A stretch of 64,000 nt of DNA from Caprella mutica (lineage: Eukaryota; Arthropoda; Malacostraca; Amphipoda; Caprellidae), in contig CANNZV010001606.1 in assembly GCA_947561585.1 (NCBI GenBank), forward strand, positions 62,001 to 126,000, given 5' to 3'. A program made the translations under genes and the position numbers. The notes beneath the pieces were generated by a model that did no database searches, was not told the origin of the DNA, and was given only the letters and a program-made list of their open reading frames with translations. Position 1 is the stretch's first letter. Each line of letters opens with the position of its first letter. Positions 34,855 through 45,760 of this stretch are shown one piece after another.

Positions 34855-35900
34855 GACACTGTATTGAATATATCCCCAATATATATGAAATGAAGCAGTG
34901 AAAATATTTCTATGGTATGAAATGCCTACACTATAATTAAATGATTTAACCATATTTTTAATATCGTAGTTATTTATAATAAAGTTTCCAAGAAGTTATG
35001 ATAAATGGTACTTTACTTCATATTATTCTCTGACATTAAACTCTTAGCTTGTGTTTTAAAACTATCGTGAAAAAATAGAATATTTAAACAAGTATTCGTA
35101 TTAAGTTTGCAAAAAAGTATTATAATCTCAAAGTCACATCAAAGATCTGTATGTTTTTCTGAAGTGAATAAATTGTTCCCAAGATACGCCCCTAGGTGGG
35201 TAATTTACAATATGTTGTGGAATAAAATATTCACATGAACAAATCTTCAGTTTTGAAGTAAATTAAAGTCACGGTTGAGAAGTAATCTTACATAGCTGGC
35301 TTCACCGCGAAGCATTCAATATTTGAGTCAAAAATACAGGATTTTTTTTGGAACTTTTCAAAGAATGAAAATAACAAAGTAGTAAACAGGTAATCTATTA
35401 TTATGCATTATTTAAACATCGTATTGAATGACGTATAGATTTCGATGAAATTACTAAATTTATTAAATCGTTTTAATGTTTAGTTTTATTGAAATAATGT
35501 AAAACAATGAGTAATTTACACCAAATGTGATAATATATTTCCTTTAACGGTTTTAATGATCGAATTTGAAAGAAAACTTAGAAACAAAATTCATAAATAT
35601 TATAACTTTTATCATATATTATATATATATGTATTCTCCATCATGGTAATTTTATTTCACTATAGTGATCATGCAGGTGATCTTCCTCCATATGTCTTTT
35701 TTTAGTAAAAAAATACCAAAAATTCGAATGGTAAATTTATTCATCTATATATTTATTGTAAAACAACATTATTCAAAATTTATATTTTATTTTCCAGGTA
35801 CTCATCCGAAATTCAGAGTTATTCAATTCAATCCATCCAAAATTTTCTCAAATTGCTTTAGGATGAGTTTATGTATTCTAATCATCAGAATTGATTACTT
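34855..35900 (+). repeat. Paralogous block B (alpha segment only)
   Basis: Matches block A alpha (28590-29560) co-linearly, including TATGAAATGAAGCAGTG, AAATTGTTCCCAAGATACG, TTACAATATGTTGTG and CAAATGTGATAATATA. It has no beta or gamma segment and no recognisable gene. Confidence 0.7.
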
Positions 35901-36964
35901 TGGAAATTAAGTTTAGCTATAATGGCTATAAAAAGGAACATCAATATTTTTATAGATATAAAAAATACTATAGTATCCTTTATGAATGGAAACTGAGATT
36001 TTATATACTTAGTTATAACTTAATTTTAAAAACAAATATTAAATGCTCCATGAGTAGAGTCATCATTTTAAAATGTATAATCTATATTACCGCTAAGTAG
36101 GGGCAAAATATGAAAAATAAAAAATCCAGGTGTAAGATAAATTATCCTCTATAAAAGGAACCTAACCAGATTACTACCGCATATTGAATAGAAAACAGAA
36201 AAAATTGTCCCACTGTATACCAGCACTGGTGAACCACAGAACAATAGGACATACTCTGGTGAATGATGGGACAGTTTATCAAATTATTATCTTATTGAGG
36301 TTATGGAAAAATTTAAAGTTATAATTATCTCTTCATGTTATCCCACACTTAGTTGGTCCGTTTCATATCAGTTAAATGTCCTCTAGCTTCGCCGATGTCG
36401 TGTCAGGATAATTTTGTAAATGAAACTCATTGCACTTGTATCTTCGCATAACAACAATACTTCGTATTGATCTTCTTCATCATTTTTGCCAATAGAATAC
36501 GTTTTGGAAATAGCATCAAATTCAATCAGATCATAAACCTTCATTTCCATCGTTTTGTGAAGATATGTTCATCAAGTGAACATATCTTCGTCTACTTCTT
36601 CAAACATATGAATCAGTTAGATTATGAGTTTTGTACCAGACCAAGAACAAGAGTTTACAGGCCATCTACGGATTCTTTGTGACTTGATTCAGAAGGCCTA
36701 TCTTTCCAGTGGCACCAGAAAAATGCTCTTCTTTCTCTGGTGTATCGGTTGCAATCATGCTAGCTGCGACTTTCGAAAAATTTAGTTTCCCCACCTCTGA
36801 AACACGTTTTTGCTTTTACACAGAGCTGACTGCACCCTAACCGTTTTATGCAATGCTAGTGAATGCGGTGAAGTGTGTCTAATTTACCACTAAGATGTTG
36901 TTAAATTTACCCGCAAATAAAAAATTTATTCGGCATGTATCAATTGCTCCAATTAGGGTCAGAC
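35901..36964. other. No supported gene; hairpin at 36559-36589
   Basis: A perfect hairpin GAAGATATGTTCA-TCAAG-TGAACATATCTTC lies at 36559-36589. A short frame around 36600-36680 (QLDYEFCTRPRTRVYRPSTD) looks protein-like, but only a weak acceptor precedes it. Confidence 0.45.
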
Positions 36965-37324
36965 GGGGTATCACTGCGAATAACCCTTTTATGGGGTATC
37001 ACTCCGCACCACTTGTAATTTTAAAACCTCTTGTTTTAGCCTGAATCTGATTGCACATTAACATCATGAAGCACCATTATCTTATTAGTATTTCTAGAGC
37101 TGAGTCGCGATATATGTAGTGTTCTCACTGCTCAGAACGATCTGAAAAAAGTTTGCGCTGGTGATTTTTAAATTCCGCAAACTCTACAATAACTCTTTTA
37201 CCAAGATTTATACATTCATATTGTTTTAACATGTTAACACAAACAATAACAGTTACATTATGTCAAATTTTTAACTTCTCAGTTTCAACGGTTTTCCCGC
37301 CACAACCGTGCGCAGTGATACCCC
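36965..37324. repeat. Small palindromic unit with GGGGTATCACTGCG ends
   Basis: GGGGTATCACTGCG at 36965 and its reverse complement CGCAGTGATACCCC at 37311-37324 bracket about 330 bp. Another reversed motif sits just outside (37343). It may be a MITE made from the ends of the giant element, nested at its left edge. Flanks show no clear duplication. Confidence 0.55.
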
Positions 37325-37543
37325 AGATAATTTAGAAGTAAAGGAGTATCACTGCGCATCATTATAACCTTGCTAGTATGTAAATAAATATATAAATATG
37401 ATTTTTTAGCTCTTAATAAAAGCATAAATATTGAATAAGGTGTTATTTAATTATAAATTTTATTAAGAATAAACTTACGATCGTAGTATAGTAGCTATGC
37501 AACTTGATTTGGAGGTATTAAAATAGGTAGAGTGGGTATACAG

Positions 37544-37558
37544 GAGGGGGGGGGGGGG
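37544..37558 (+). repeat. Poly-G tract (about 15 G)
   Basis: A run of G after ATACAGGAG. It lies in the left end region, where the right end has a G/A-rich array (55440-55745). Confidence 0.8.
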
Positions 37559-37639
37559 GTGAGAGGTTTTTGAATCAAATATTGAAACAATAAACATATG
37601 ATCGTTTTATATTACTTGATATAAGTAGTTGACTAGTAG

Positions 37640-38196
37640 CGTAAAATTTAAGTGTTAAATTTGGGGTGGCACTTCTAAGGTTAGAAATTATATAGTTACT
37701 AACACTAAGAGTATAGTTTTTAAAATATATGTTCTTAAGTTATAATTCTAAGAATATACAATATTGCGAATAAGAAAATAAAAATATTGACTATTATGGT
37801 TATGTTTTTTAGAATAATGTTTATAAAAATACGATTCTTAAATATATTTTTTTAAAGTTATAACATTCTAAAAAACCTAATTTTAACGAATAATAGTATA
37901 AAGATAATGTATTCACCGAATATGATTTTAAGGTTATAAAACAAAAGGTTACTGGTAATAAAAATACGACAAATAAGAATAATGAACTAACGCATAAAAT
38001 TGTAACGTCTAAACTTTTAAGAATATTGTTCCTTGCCGATAAGTTGTTTGGGATATTGTGTACTAAAGTTACTAGCTCACTGATTGGCTATGGAAGTATA
38101 TGATTGGCCAATAAGAGACAAGTACTTTGAGTTATTTGAAAATGAAAATAAGTGAAATTTAGCACAAACAGCAACAGCGCTTCATAAATTGAGTTG
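37640..38196 (+). repeat. Left inverted arm of the giant element
   Basis: AT-rich, with many recurrences of GTTAT and TTCTAAGAATAT/TTCTTAA-type words, like an interspersed-iteron array. It ends in a 31-bp sequence perfectly inverted at 54821-54851 (core CAGCAACAGCGCTTCATAAA). Partner arm 54821-55400. Confidence 0.75.
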
Positions 38197-38506
38197 ATAT
38201 TTAACTGAAAATTTCAAAAGGAATCAGGTTTATTATGCTCATTTTAATTTAGATTCAGATTGAATATGATTATTATATATACATTATATAAGGTTATCTC
38301 AATTAATCTTTTGGTAAGTTTGCCTAGATATTTATATAAAATAGGTATACTAATAATCGTTTTGATAACGGATTTTTTTTAAATCCGAATATAAAGTTAT
38401 CAATCATTATCTTCTTATTTCTTTATAAAGGGGTTTAATTATTCAATTTCAATTGCATTCGATATATCTTCTATTTAATTTTACCCTTTACAAGCGTCAT
38501 ATTGTT

Positions 38507-38522
38507 AGGTACGTACGTACCT
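38507..38522. repeat. Perfect 16-bp palindrome AGGTACGTACGTACCT
   Basis: Self-complementary; GTAC/ACGT microsatellite-like core. Function unknown. Confidence 0.9.
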
Positions 38523-38704
38523 ACGTCTAAAATCAAAACGATATCAGATCTCCCTCTATAACTAATGTGTTATTGTGGTATATGAATTTCAATAAAATAA
38601 AAGTGAACTCTAGGTTGTTCAAGCCTGAAATATTATAATTTCAAATTTAGCACACTAAATAAGTAAATAAGTGTATGTTAATGCACCTTCCGTACGTTCA
38701 GTAC

Positions 38705-39250
38705 CTGACTATTACTGAAAAATAACTAGGCATTGATATTATTTAATGTTTTAAAAAATTTTTATGTCTACACATAGTCTTTCTCCAAGATAAGTATGTT
38801 TATTCTTATTAAAATATCAGTTTTGCAAATATTTAATGATTATTTGTATCTTACAAAGTAAACTGACGAAATTTGTTCAATTCGAGGTGACGGTCCAATA
38901 TATAAAATAAATATAGCTAGTAGTATTACTATGTCAAATAGGCATTCATTTCTTGAGTTTCTTTAATGTCTACACAGTCTTTCTTTATTAAGTGTCGATT
39001 CTTATTAATAAGATGTTAATCTTTGCAAATATTCAATTATTAATTGTAGCTTATAAAGTGAAATGATGAAATTTGTTCACTTAAGGATGACGGTCCAATT
39101 TTGAAAATTTATAGGTAGCTATATTGTATAATTTACTGAAAAGTAACTAGGCATTCTGTTCTTGATATTCTTTAATTTCTACATAAAGTCTTTCTTTATG
39201 AACTGTTTATTCTTATTGAGATATTATCTTTTTGACAATTTTTAAGTCTA
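38705..39250 (+). repeat. About 205-bp tandem repeat, about 2.5 copies
   Basis: The landmark GTCTACACAGTCTTTCT recurs at 38766, 38968 and 39178. ATGACGGTCCAAT-type and GAAAAGTAACTAGGCATT words are spaced to match. Copies are about 75-80% similar by eye. Confidence 0.75.
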
Positions 39251-39723
39251 TAAGATGTTTAAGTCCTCTTATGGATTATTTGACGTGATCTTTATTTCTG
39301 CAAATAGGTATGGGCTGGTAGAGCAAGTTTCACGCATTAAAAGATTTTTCTAATTCATAATATTAGTTTATAATAACTTAGATTTAGATTATTTTAAATT
39401 TTTATTAGACACTAATATTTCAGCATCATATAATTGTGGAATTTTTAAATAATTTGAGATGAGTTATTTGCCAAGTTCTTTGTGTGAACGAATTGACACA
39501 CTAAACAGCACCACATAAATTGACGAAAAAAATAACACTTTACACCTTAATATTATTAAATTATTCAGATGGTCTTTCCTTATGATCCGTTTATTATTAT
39601 TTAAAGATATTAATAAGCATATATTTAGTGTAATTTATATAGTGGAATAAAGAAAAATGTCTATAAATAATACAAGCGTTTGTATGGTCAGCTATACTCA
39701 GTAGGTAGGTAGGTAGGGTCGTA

Positions 39724-39950
39724 GGGTAAGTTACGAATTATCGGTCAGTGTCACATCTTCGATCAAATAAGATAAGAAAAACCGATAGCATAATAATACT
39801 AATTATTTTATTGTAGCTGTTGATATCTATGATAGCTGCAGGTATCATGAATACCAATTAAAATGAATGTAAAATAATTATTATTACATACATCGTTTTT
39901 TTATTTTATGACCGAAGATGTGGGACCGACCGATAATTTTTAACTTACCC
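39724..39950. mobile_element. 227-bp TA-flanked MITE
   Basis: The left end GGGTAAGTTACGAATTATCG and the right end, whose reverse complement is GGGTAAGTTAAAAATTATCG, continue together through CACATCTTCG.TC. This gives about 42-bp inverted repeats. TA flanks at 39722-39723 and 39951-39952. A GTAG microsatellite lies just upstream. Likely a Tc1/mariner-type MITE. Confidence 0.85.
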
Positions 39951-40028
39951 TACATTTGATAATAGGTTTCGCAACTATTGAATCGTTCTAAACCAGCTGT
40001 ATTTAGTATTCGATACCATTTCATTTAG

Positions 40029-40192
40029 TTTCGTCTATGGTATTTTTTGGATCTATAGCTTTAAGAGCATATTGTCCCAGCCCTAATAATAAGTATGACC
40101 AACAGTCATTAGACTCATTACATTTGATTGAAGCTATTCATACTCAACGGGAAATTCATAATACCAGAGGTTATTCAAACTCAGCGTTGAAG
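40029..40192 (+). CDS. Candidate internal exon, unknown protein
   Basis: Acceptor CCATTTCATTTAG then one open frame, SSMVFFGSIALRAYCPSPNN, KYDQQSLDSLHLIEAIHTQR and EIHNTRGYSNSALK. It ends at donor AAG|GTATTTATG. Composition is soluble and protein-like, unlike the Phe/Ile/Tyr-rich chance frames in this window. No family recognised and no partner exon seen. It lies within the giant inverted-arm region, so it could belong to that element. Confidence 0.35.
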
Positions 40193-40544
40193 GTATTTAT
40201 GGTTTCAAGCTTTCAAATAGAAATCTTTCTATTCATCATCAGGAGAAGGGTGAAAAACCTGACAATGAATTTTATGACCAATAGTTGTTTGTTAGATACA
40301 GTCTTTCTATTACAGCTATCTATATTATAGTTTATCAATTTTAAATATTAGAATATGAGACAAAAAATTAGAAAAATTGTTACTACCTATAGCTAATGCT
40401 GATTACATTAATTCGCTTGGATAATTCTACTTTTCATATATATGTAACAAAATGAAATGCGTTTTATTGTTGTTTATAATGTCTTCTTGTTTCTATGTAT
40501 GAACTCTATTCATATGTGCTACTTGTTGCTATATGTGTCCTCTA

Positions 40545-40600
40545 AGCTCTTGATCCTGAATGTGTCCTGTTGATTTCAAGTATGTCCTGTTGTTCCTAAG
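40545..40600 (+). repeat. 20-bp minisatellite, left part (split by an insertion)
   Basis: About 2.5 units of TATGTCCTGTTGATCCTAAG type end exactly at the left boundary of the FB-like element at 40601. The array resumes at 43179, so the insertion split one array. Confidence 0.85.
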
Positions 40601-41147
40601 GTGCACCGACAGTTGGGACCAGGACAATTGGGCCCGCCGACATTTGGGCTCAAGACAATTGGTCCCCACGACAATTGGGCTCCAAATAATTGGAGCCCCA
40701 GAACAATTAAGCCCAGAAAAAGATTGAGCAGAAGACACAATAAAGAAGTGTTACTTTGTTATTACTAGGAAAGTTCAAAGATACAATATTATCTTTGAAA
40801 TATGCTATATTCTCTAAAATTATATTGATATACCTGATAAGGGACATATTAGCAAGCCCCTTAAATCACATTTGGATGCTAATCTCAAGTTCCGGTGTAA
40901 TAAAAATCTTTTAAGTATTCAAATAAGTCGTATTAATTTGAATCATTATCATATGGATCCATGGCTTACTTAATTATACGGCCTGATTTTCTGCCTTTTC
41001 GTCAAAAAATAGGTCAATTTTTTCTTCATCGTTGCAACTTTTTTCAGTAAAAATAAAGAATTTGACTCAATAAATTTGTTAATTAAATTAAATTCTACAA
41101 AACCAAGATAACTTTCATGTATATATGAATAATCGGTAGTCAGGATA

Positions 41148-42433
41148 GGTATCCGGTAAATTCATCGCCGGTAAATTCTTCGTCGTAAATTCATCGCATG
41201 GTAAATTCATCGCGTGGTAAATTCATCGCATGGTAAATACATCGCATGGTAAATTAATCGCATGGTACATTATAAAATTAAATTGTTAAACTTAAATATA
41301 CTTTTTGCAAATTATCACGCCGACCTCACTTTATTTTTCGCTGGATTAGGGTAACTTGTTTGTACGAATCTGTGCTGTTATTTTATTTTATAATGATTGG
41401 ATTTTACATAGTAGTAGAATGTCATATAATTTTCGCATGTATATCATTCAATTAATATTTGATTTGAAATATTTAATATGTGAGTATACTTGCACTAATT
41501 TATTATTTTATAGTTATGAATATTTTTCTTTAATTTAAATTTTAAATATTTTTCAAATTACGTATTTGTGTAGCTACTCATAGTTTGAAGAACAACATAA
41601 CTGTAAATGCTACACCTCTTTGAAAATATGATCAGCAAAGCATAATTGCCTCAGTAAATGGGAACCAGGTTTTCTAATTAATTGAGAGGTATTGATTATA
41701 ATTTATCTTTTTAAAGGTGATTTAGATATATTTTTTGTGCAGTTGTAACGGTAGAATTTAATCTTCAATATTAACTGTTTACTTGAGCAACATATCCATA
41801 TATTATTTCGTGGACCGAAAATTGGGCCCAGGAAAATTAATCCCCACGACAATTAGGTCCCAAGACAATTGGACCCCGTACAATTGGGCCCAAGGACCAA
41901 TGCAGTATTTGCCCAATTTTTCAGAGTCTACAGTATTAACTTAATTAGAGACCATTGCTATCGTAATAACTAGGGATGTGACAATATGCGTTTGGTATAA
42001 AAATATAGTCTTGAGCATAATTATAATACAGAAAATTCTTAATATGAAGAAAAACATTCTTGGAAAGAAAAATATATATCTTAGAACATATTCATTTCAT
42101 GAATAAATGGTTTTATTCTTTTAAATTAGTATAATTTTCTGTTCTGAGATCAGTCATGTAAACAACATATTTCATTGTTATAGTATCTCTATAGTGAACT
42201 CCTGTATAGTAAATGAGTCAAGATGTAGCCAATAGAAAAAAAGAATGTAGATATTTTAGATGAAGAGAAAATAGAAAATAAGAAAGTGGGTATTTATCAT
42301 CTTTTATTTACCTCTCTATTATTTGTATTATCTACCTTCCTTTTATATGTCATCAATGATTTATTATGCGATGAATTTACCTGTGATGAAATTACCATGC
42401 GATGAATTTACTGCGATGAATTTATACTGATCC
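41148..42433. mobile_element. FB-like element 6 (nested), phrase CATGGTAAATTCATCG, near-exact 9-bp TSD
   Basis: The left end GGTATCCGGTAAATTCATCG leads seven units of about 16 bp (41148-41268). The right array (42367-42433) has four inverted units and ends ATACTGATCC (reverse complement GGATCAGTAT). Flanks are GTCAGGATA (41139-41147) and GTCAAGATA (42434-42442), 8 of 9 identical. It is inserted in the central loop of element 5 and itself contains a solo arm at 41812. Confidence 0.78.
41812..42180 (+). repeat. Solo FB-like arm inside element 6, homologous to element 5's right arm
   Basis: Begins CGTGGACCGAAAATTGGGCC, with five phrase units. Unique sequence follows (TTTGCCCAATTTTTCAGAGT ... 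TAGGGATGTGACAATATG ... TTTTCTGTTCTGAGAT). The whole matches the reverse complement of 42830-43169. The TAGGGATGTGACAATA word looks like a hAT-type end. There is no partner arm within element 6. Confidence 0.65.
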
Positions 42434-42829
42434 GTCAAGATATACTGCAGGATTATGCTTAATAAACCATCATTATTTGGTTACAAAACGTGGCTGAGTT
42501 ATATTACAAGTGAAAATATTGACCTTCTACTTTTTTGACCAAAAGGCAGAAAATCAGGCCGTATAATTAAGTAAGCCATCATGGATCCAATGTGTTCTGT
42601 GTAGTGTACATCGTCTGACAAAGACAAATATTTAGTAAAAAATGGAAAAAATTTAAAGGTAATACGTTACATTGAACAGTTATTTGAACAGGAGATAAAA
42701 TGAGATTATGAGAATACATTTTGTAATAAAGATTCATAAAACTCTTCTGAACACTGAACAGGTTTCAAAAAATTCACATTAACTTTAAGGTCTAAATACA
42801 TACACCCTTGTTTTCTACTGTTTCTTGCT

Positions 42830-43169
42830 TAAGTGACCTATCTCAGAACAGAAAATTATTGTAGTTAGAAAGCATTATAGTATTTATTCATTAAAACAAT
42901 ATGTTCTATTAAAAATATTTATTTTTCATATCGAGAATATTTTTTCATGTAAGGAATATTTTTATTTAAAATATGCTCAAGACTATATTTTTTATGCAAA
43001 ATGCATATTGTCACAACCCCAGTTATTATAGTAGCAATGGTCTTTAATTAAGTTAAAACTGTAAACTCTGACAAAAAATGGGCAAATAATATAATTGTCT
43101 TGGGGCCCAATTGTCGTAGGTGCAATTGTCTTGTGGCCCAATTGTATTGGGCCCAACTGTCGGTCCACG
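42830..43169 (-). repeat. Right arm of FB-like element 5
   Basis: Inverted homologue of 41812-42180 over about 340 bp, including GACCATTGCTA, TTGTGACAATATGCA and TATAGTCTTGAGCATA on the minus strand. The left arm of element 5 shares only the iterons, so the two arms of element 5 differ internally. Confidence 0.7.
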
Positions 43170-43178
43170 GTTCCTATA

Positions 43179-43480
43179 GTCTAGTGTGTCCTGTTGATCC
43201 TAAGTATGTTCAGTTGATCATAATTGTATGTCCTGTTGATCCCAAGTATGTCCTGTTGATCCTAAGTATGTCCTGTTGATCCTAACTATGTCCTGTTGAT
43301 CCTAAGTATGTCCTGTTGATCCTAAGTATGTCCTGTTGGTCCTAAGTATGTCCTGTTGATCCCAAGTATGTCCTGTTGATCCTAAGTATGTCCTGTTGAT
43401 CCTAACTATGTCCTGTTGATCCTAAGTATGTCCTGTTGATCCTAAGTATGTCCTGTTGGTCCTAAGTATGTCCTGTTAAT
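43179..43480 (+). repeat. 20-bp minisatellite TATGTCCTGTTGATCCTAAG, right part, about 15 copies
   Basis: Regular 20-bp units with variants (CCCAAG, CCTAAC, GGTCC). A five-unit variant series appears twice, showing a higher-order duplication of about 120 bp. Confidence 0.95.
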
Positions 43481-43779
43481 CTCGGTAACTTTTTTACTCA
43501 ATTTTTACCCGCGCCAAGTCTATAGACTCAATGGGGGTTGGTCACACAGAAAAAATTATAGAAGCTATTATGTTTAGCTGGGCATTCTTAAGATCGTCTC
43601 CATAGAATCCGAAAATCATTTCAGTTTTTTTTGTAGAAACTAATACTTTTTGAGAGATTAGGGCTTGAAGTTATTGATTCCGTATGTATAACTGAAGGAT
43701 TGAGAACTAGGGATAAAACTCGTTTTCACGCTTTTGGCCAATTTGGTCAAAGATAGCCGTAATATAGTTTGTTGTATTT

Positions 43780-43911
43780 GACATCCACGAATTTGGCAGG
43801 AAAGCTGCGATGCAGGCCACTCTGAAGGATGGATTGAGAAAACCTCACCAGAAAAAAGGAGTTCCGAGTGATAAAAAGAAACAGAAGTTATATAACTACC
43901 CTGTATGCTGA
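43780..43911 (+). pseudogene. Coding-like fragment beside a mariner-type end
   Basis: Frame DIHEFGRKAAMQATLKDGLR then KPHQKKGVPSDKKKQKLYNY, ending in a stop at 43911: basic and soluble. The end overlaps ACCCTGTA (43898-43905), the reverse of the TACAGGGT ends of local mariner-type elements. So this may be the tail of a dead transposon gene. No family assigned. Confidence 0.3.
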
Positions 43912-44211
43912 ATTTATTTTAAAAAATGAAGAATTTTTTCTATAGTCTGCCATAAAATAGCACGTTTTCTATTCATCACTTATATCCTCTATAGTAAAGT
44001 AAACTCTCTATAGTCTAAAGTGAACTAGTTGAAGTTCACTATATAGATGAGTTTTACTATATCAGTAAATCAATCTAAATCCTTCTTTAGTTTTATCTTA
44101 TTGGAATATTTTTCAAATTTTTTATCCAGATTTTCTATCCCAAAAACTTTTCGATTATTTTTTTCGTTGAATTTTTTTCAGATTTATTTTCCGATCATAT
44201 TTCTGGATGAT

Positions 44212-44425
44212 TCTCTTTTCTCTGAAAGTACATCATCACAGTGACTCTTTTCTCTGATAGTACATCATCACAGTGACTCTTTCCTTTGATAATACATCAT
44301 CACAGTGACTCTTTTCTCTGATAGTACATCATCACAGTGACTCTTTTCACTGATAGTACATCATCACAGTGTCTTTTATCTGATAGTACATCATCACAGT
44401 GTCTTTTATCTGACAGTATAACATC
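44212..44425 (+). repeat. 32-bp minisatellite (ACTCTTTTCTCTGATAGTAC...), about 7 copies
   Basis: Units run ACTCTTTTCTCTGATAGTAC then ATCATCACAGTG. The last two shorten to 30 bp by losing two bases at the unit start. Open frames over it are repeat shadows. Confidence 0.92.
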
Positions 44426-45262
44426 ATTAGGGTTGTGACAACTGACAATATGCATTTCAAAATATGCAGTATATGCACTGGGGAATATACTGCATTTGCA
44501 ACAGGTTATATGCTTTTTGAGAAAACGCATATGCATCACAGTGACACACCACACAATAAGTTGTCACACAAACACGTACGTCATAAATAGCTATCTGTGT
44601 CGGAACAAAATACCTATTCAAGTGTCACTTTACGTATAGTGACACGACACATTATAATCTGCCATATCGGCACACTCTTTTTCTCTCGGTTTATACATTA
44701 CCAAATGAAATTACCTGAATACTAGGATTCCTTACTCAGAAATAAATTCGTCTTTCAAATCCTTTAATAAATAGGATAGGTACTACCATGATACAATAAC
44801 TACAAATTGAAATTGAGTTTCTTGTGCGCAGTCCTCTTGTGATGTCATAGAGGATAGTAAATTGTGTATTTAATTGTTGTCACTCGTATAGCCGTATTGC
44901 AAACTATTTTCGAAAGTATCAATTATCATAGTTTCTTTTTATTTATTTAGGTAATATTAAGCAATCAGAAAAATGGTAAATAAGATTTAATAAACATAAA
45001 TATTAATAAATAAACCTTAATTAATTGAAATATTTTTCCATTGGTTCAAAAATATTATTAGTGTTTTCTACTCATCTTTTTAATAATATACCCAATAATT
45101 TGAAATGCCCCTTGTCAGATTTTAAATTTTAAATTGTTTTTAAAAAATACTGTAGGAATAAATATATTGATTAATTTTAAGTTAACCCACTGCATCGTTC
45201 TTTTTATTTTTAGCTAGTTTTGTACTTTTATCATGTTTTAATTTAGATTGATGTATATATTT
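44426..45262. other. No gene seen; hAT-like word at 44431
   Basis: TTAGGGTTGTGACAACTGAC (about 44428-44447) resembles the hAT-like word at 41974 and 43015. A set of GTGACAC/GTGTCAC words lies at 44538-44645. No complete element could be delimited. Confidence 0.4.
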
Positions 45263-45589
45263 TACACAGAGCGAAAAAAGTCTTAGTCACAAAGCAGAAA
45301 TCTGATTACCAAGTGAACCAAGAGCTTTTTCTGATTTAGGAATACGTTTATAAGAGATACTTCATAGTTAATCAGATATCTGATTCAATGTTATGGAGAT
45401 ATTTAACTACAATGCAGACATACGAATTTATTTACAATGCAGATGCTCTTGTCATCACTCAGATTATTGATACTTGGTTATTATGCAGATATATCTGCAT
45501 TACTATAAATAGCTTTGATATTTAAATATCAATCAGTAAATATGGTACATGAAATTGGGAAAATCATAGACTCAAATTAAATGAACACC

Positions 45590-45760
45590 TTTATTATATC
45601 AACTTATATTATTAAACATTGTTATAATTATTAACAAATAAATGTTATTATAATTATTAATAAATAAATATTATTAGAACAATTAATATATAAATATCAT
45701 TCGAATTATTAATACATAAATACTATTAGAATTATTAGTATATAGCTATATACTATTAGA
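45590..45760 (+). repeat. 28-30-bp AT-rich tandem repeat, about 5 copies
   Basis: Units of AATTATTAATAAATAAATAT plus TATTAGA with steady divergence. Confidence 0.75.

Larger units (their letters stand above)
40601..43169. mobile_element. FB-like element 5 (outer), phrase GACAATTGGGCCCCAC, inserted in a minisatellite
   Basis: The left array (40601-40720) begins GTGCACCGACAGTTGGG, with about seven diverged 15-16-bp units. The right array (43095-43169) carries the phrase inverted and ends CAACTGTCGGTCCACG. Flanks GTTCCTAAG (40592-40600) and GTTCCTATA (43170-43178) share 7 of 9 bases and lie inside the 20-bp minisatellite. An inner inverted pair (40955-41010 with 42529-42597, core TTAATTATACGGCCTGATTT) flanks the insertion site of element 6. 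Confidence 0.75.

Noticed and set aside
40529..40738. 69-aa minus-strand frame rich in Ser, Leu and Trp
   Set aside because: Covers the junction of the 20-bp minisatellite and the FB-like iterons; no independent coding evidence.
44300..44554. 84-aa minus-strand frame with SDKRHCDDVL repeats
   Set aside because: Product of the 32-bp minisatellite.
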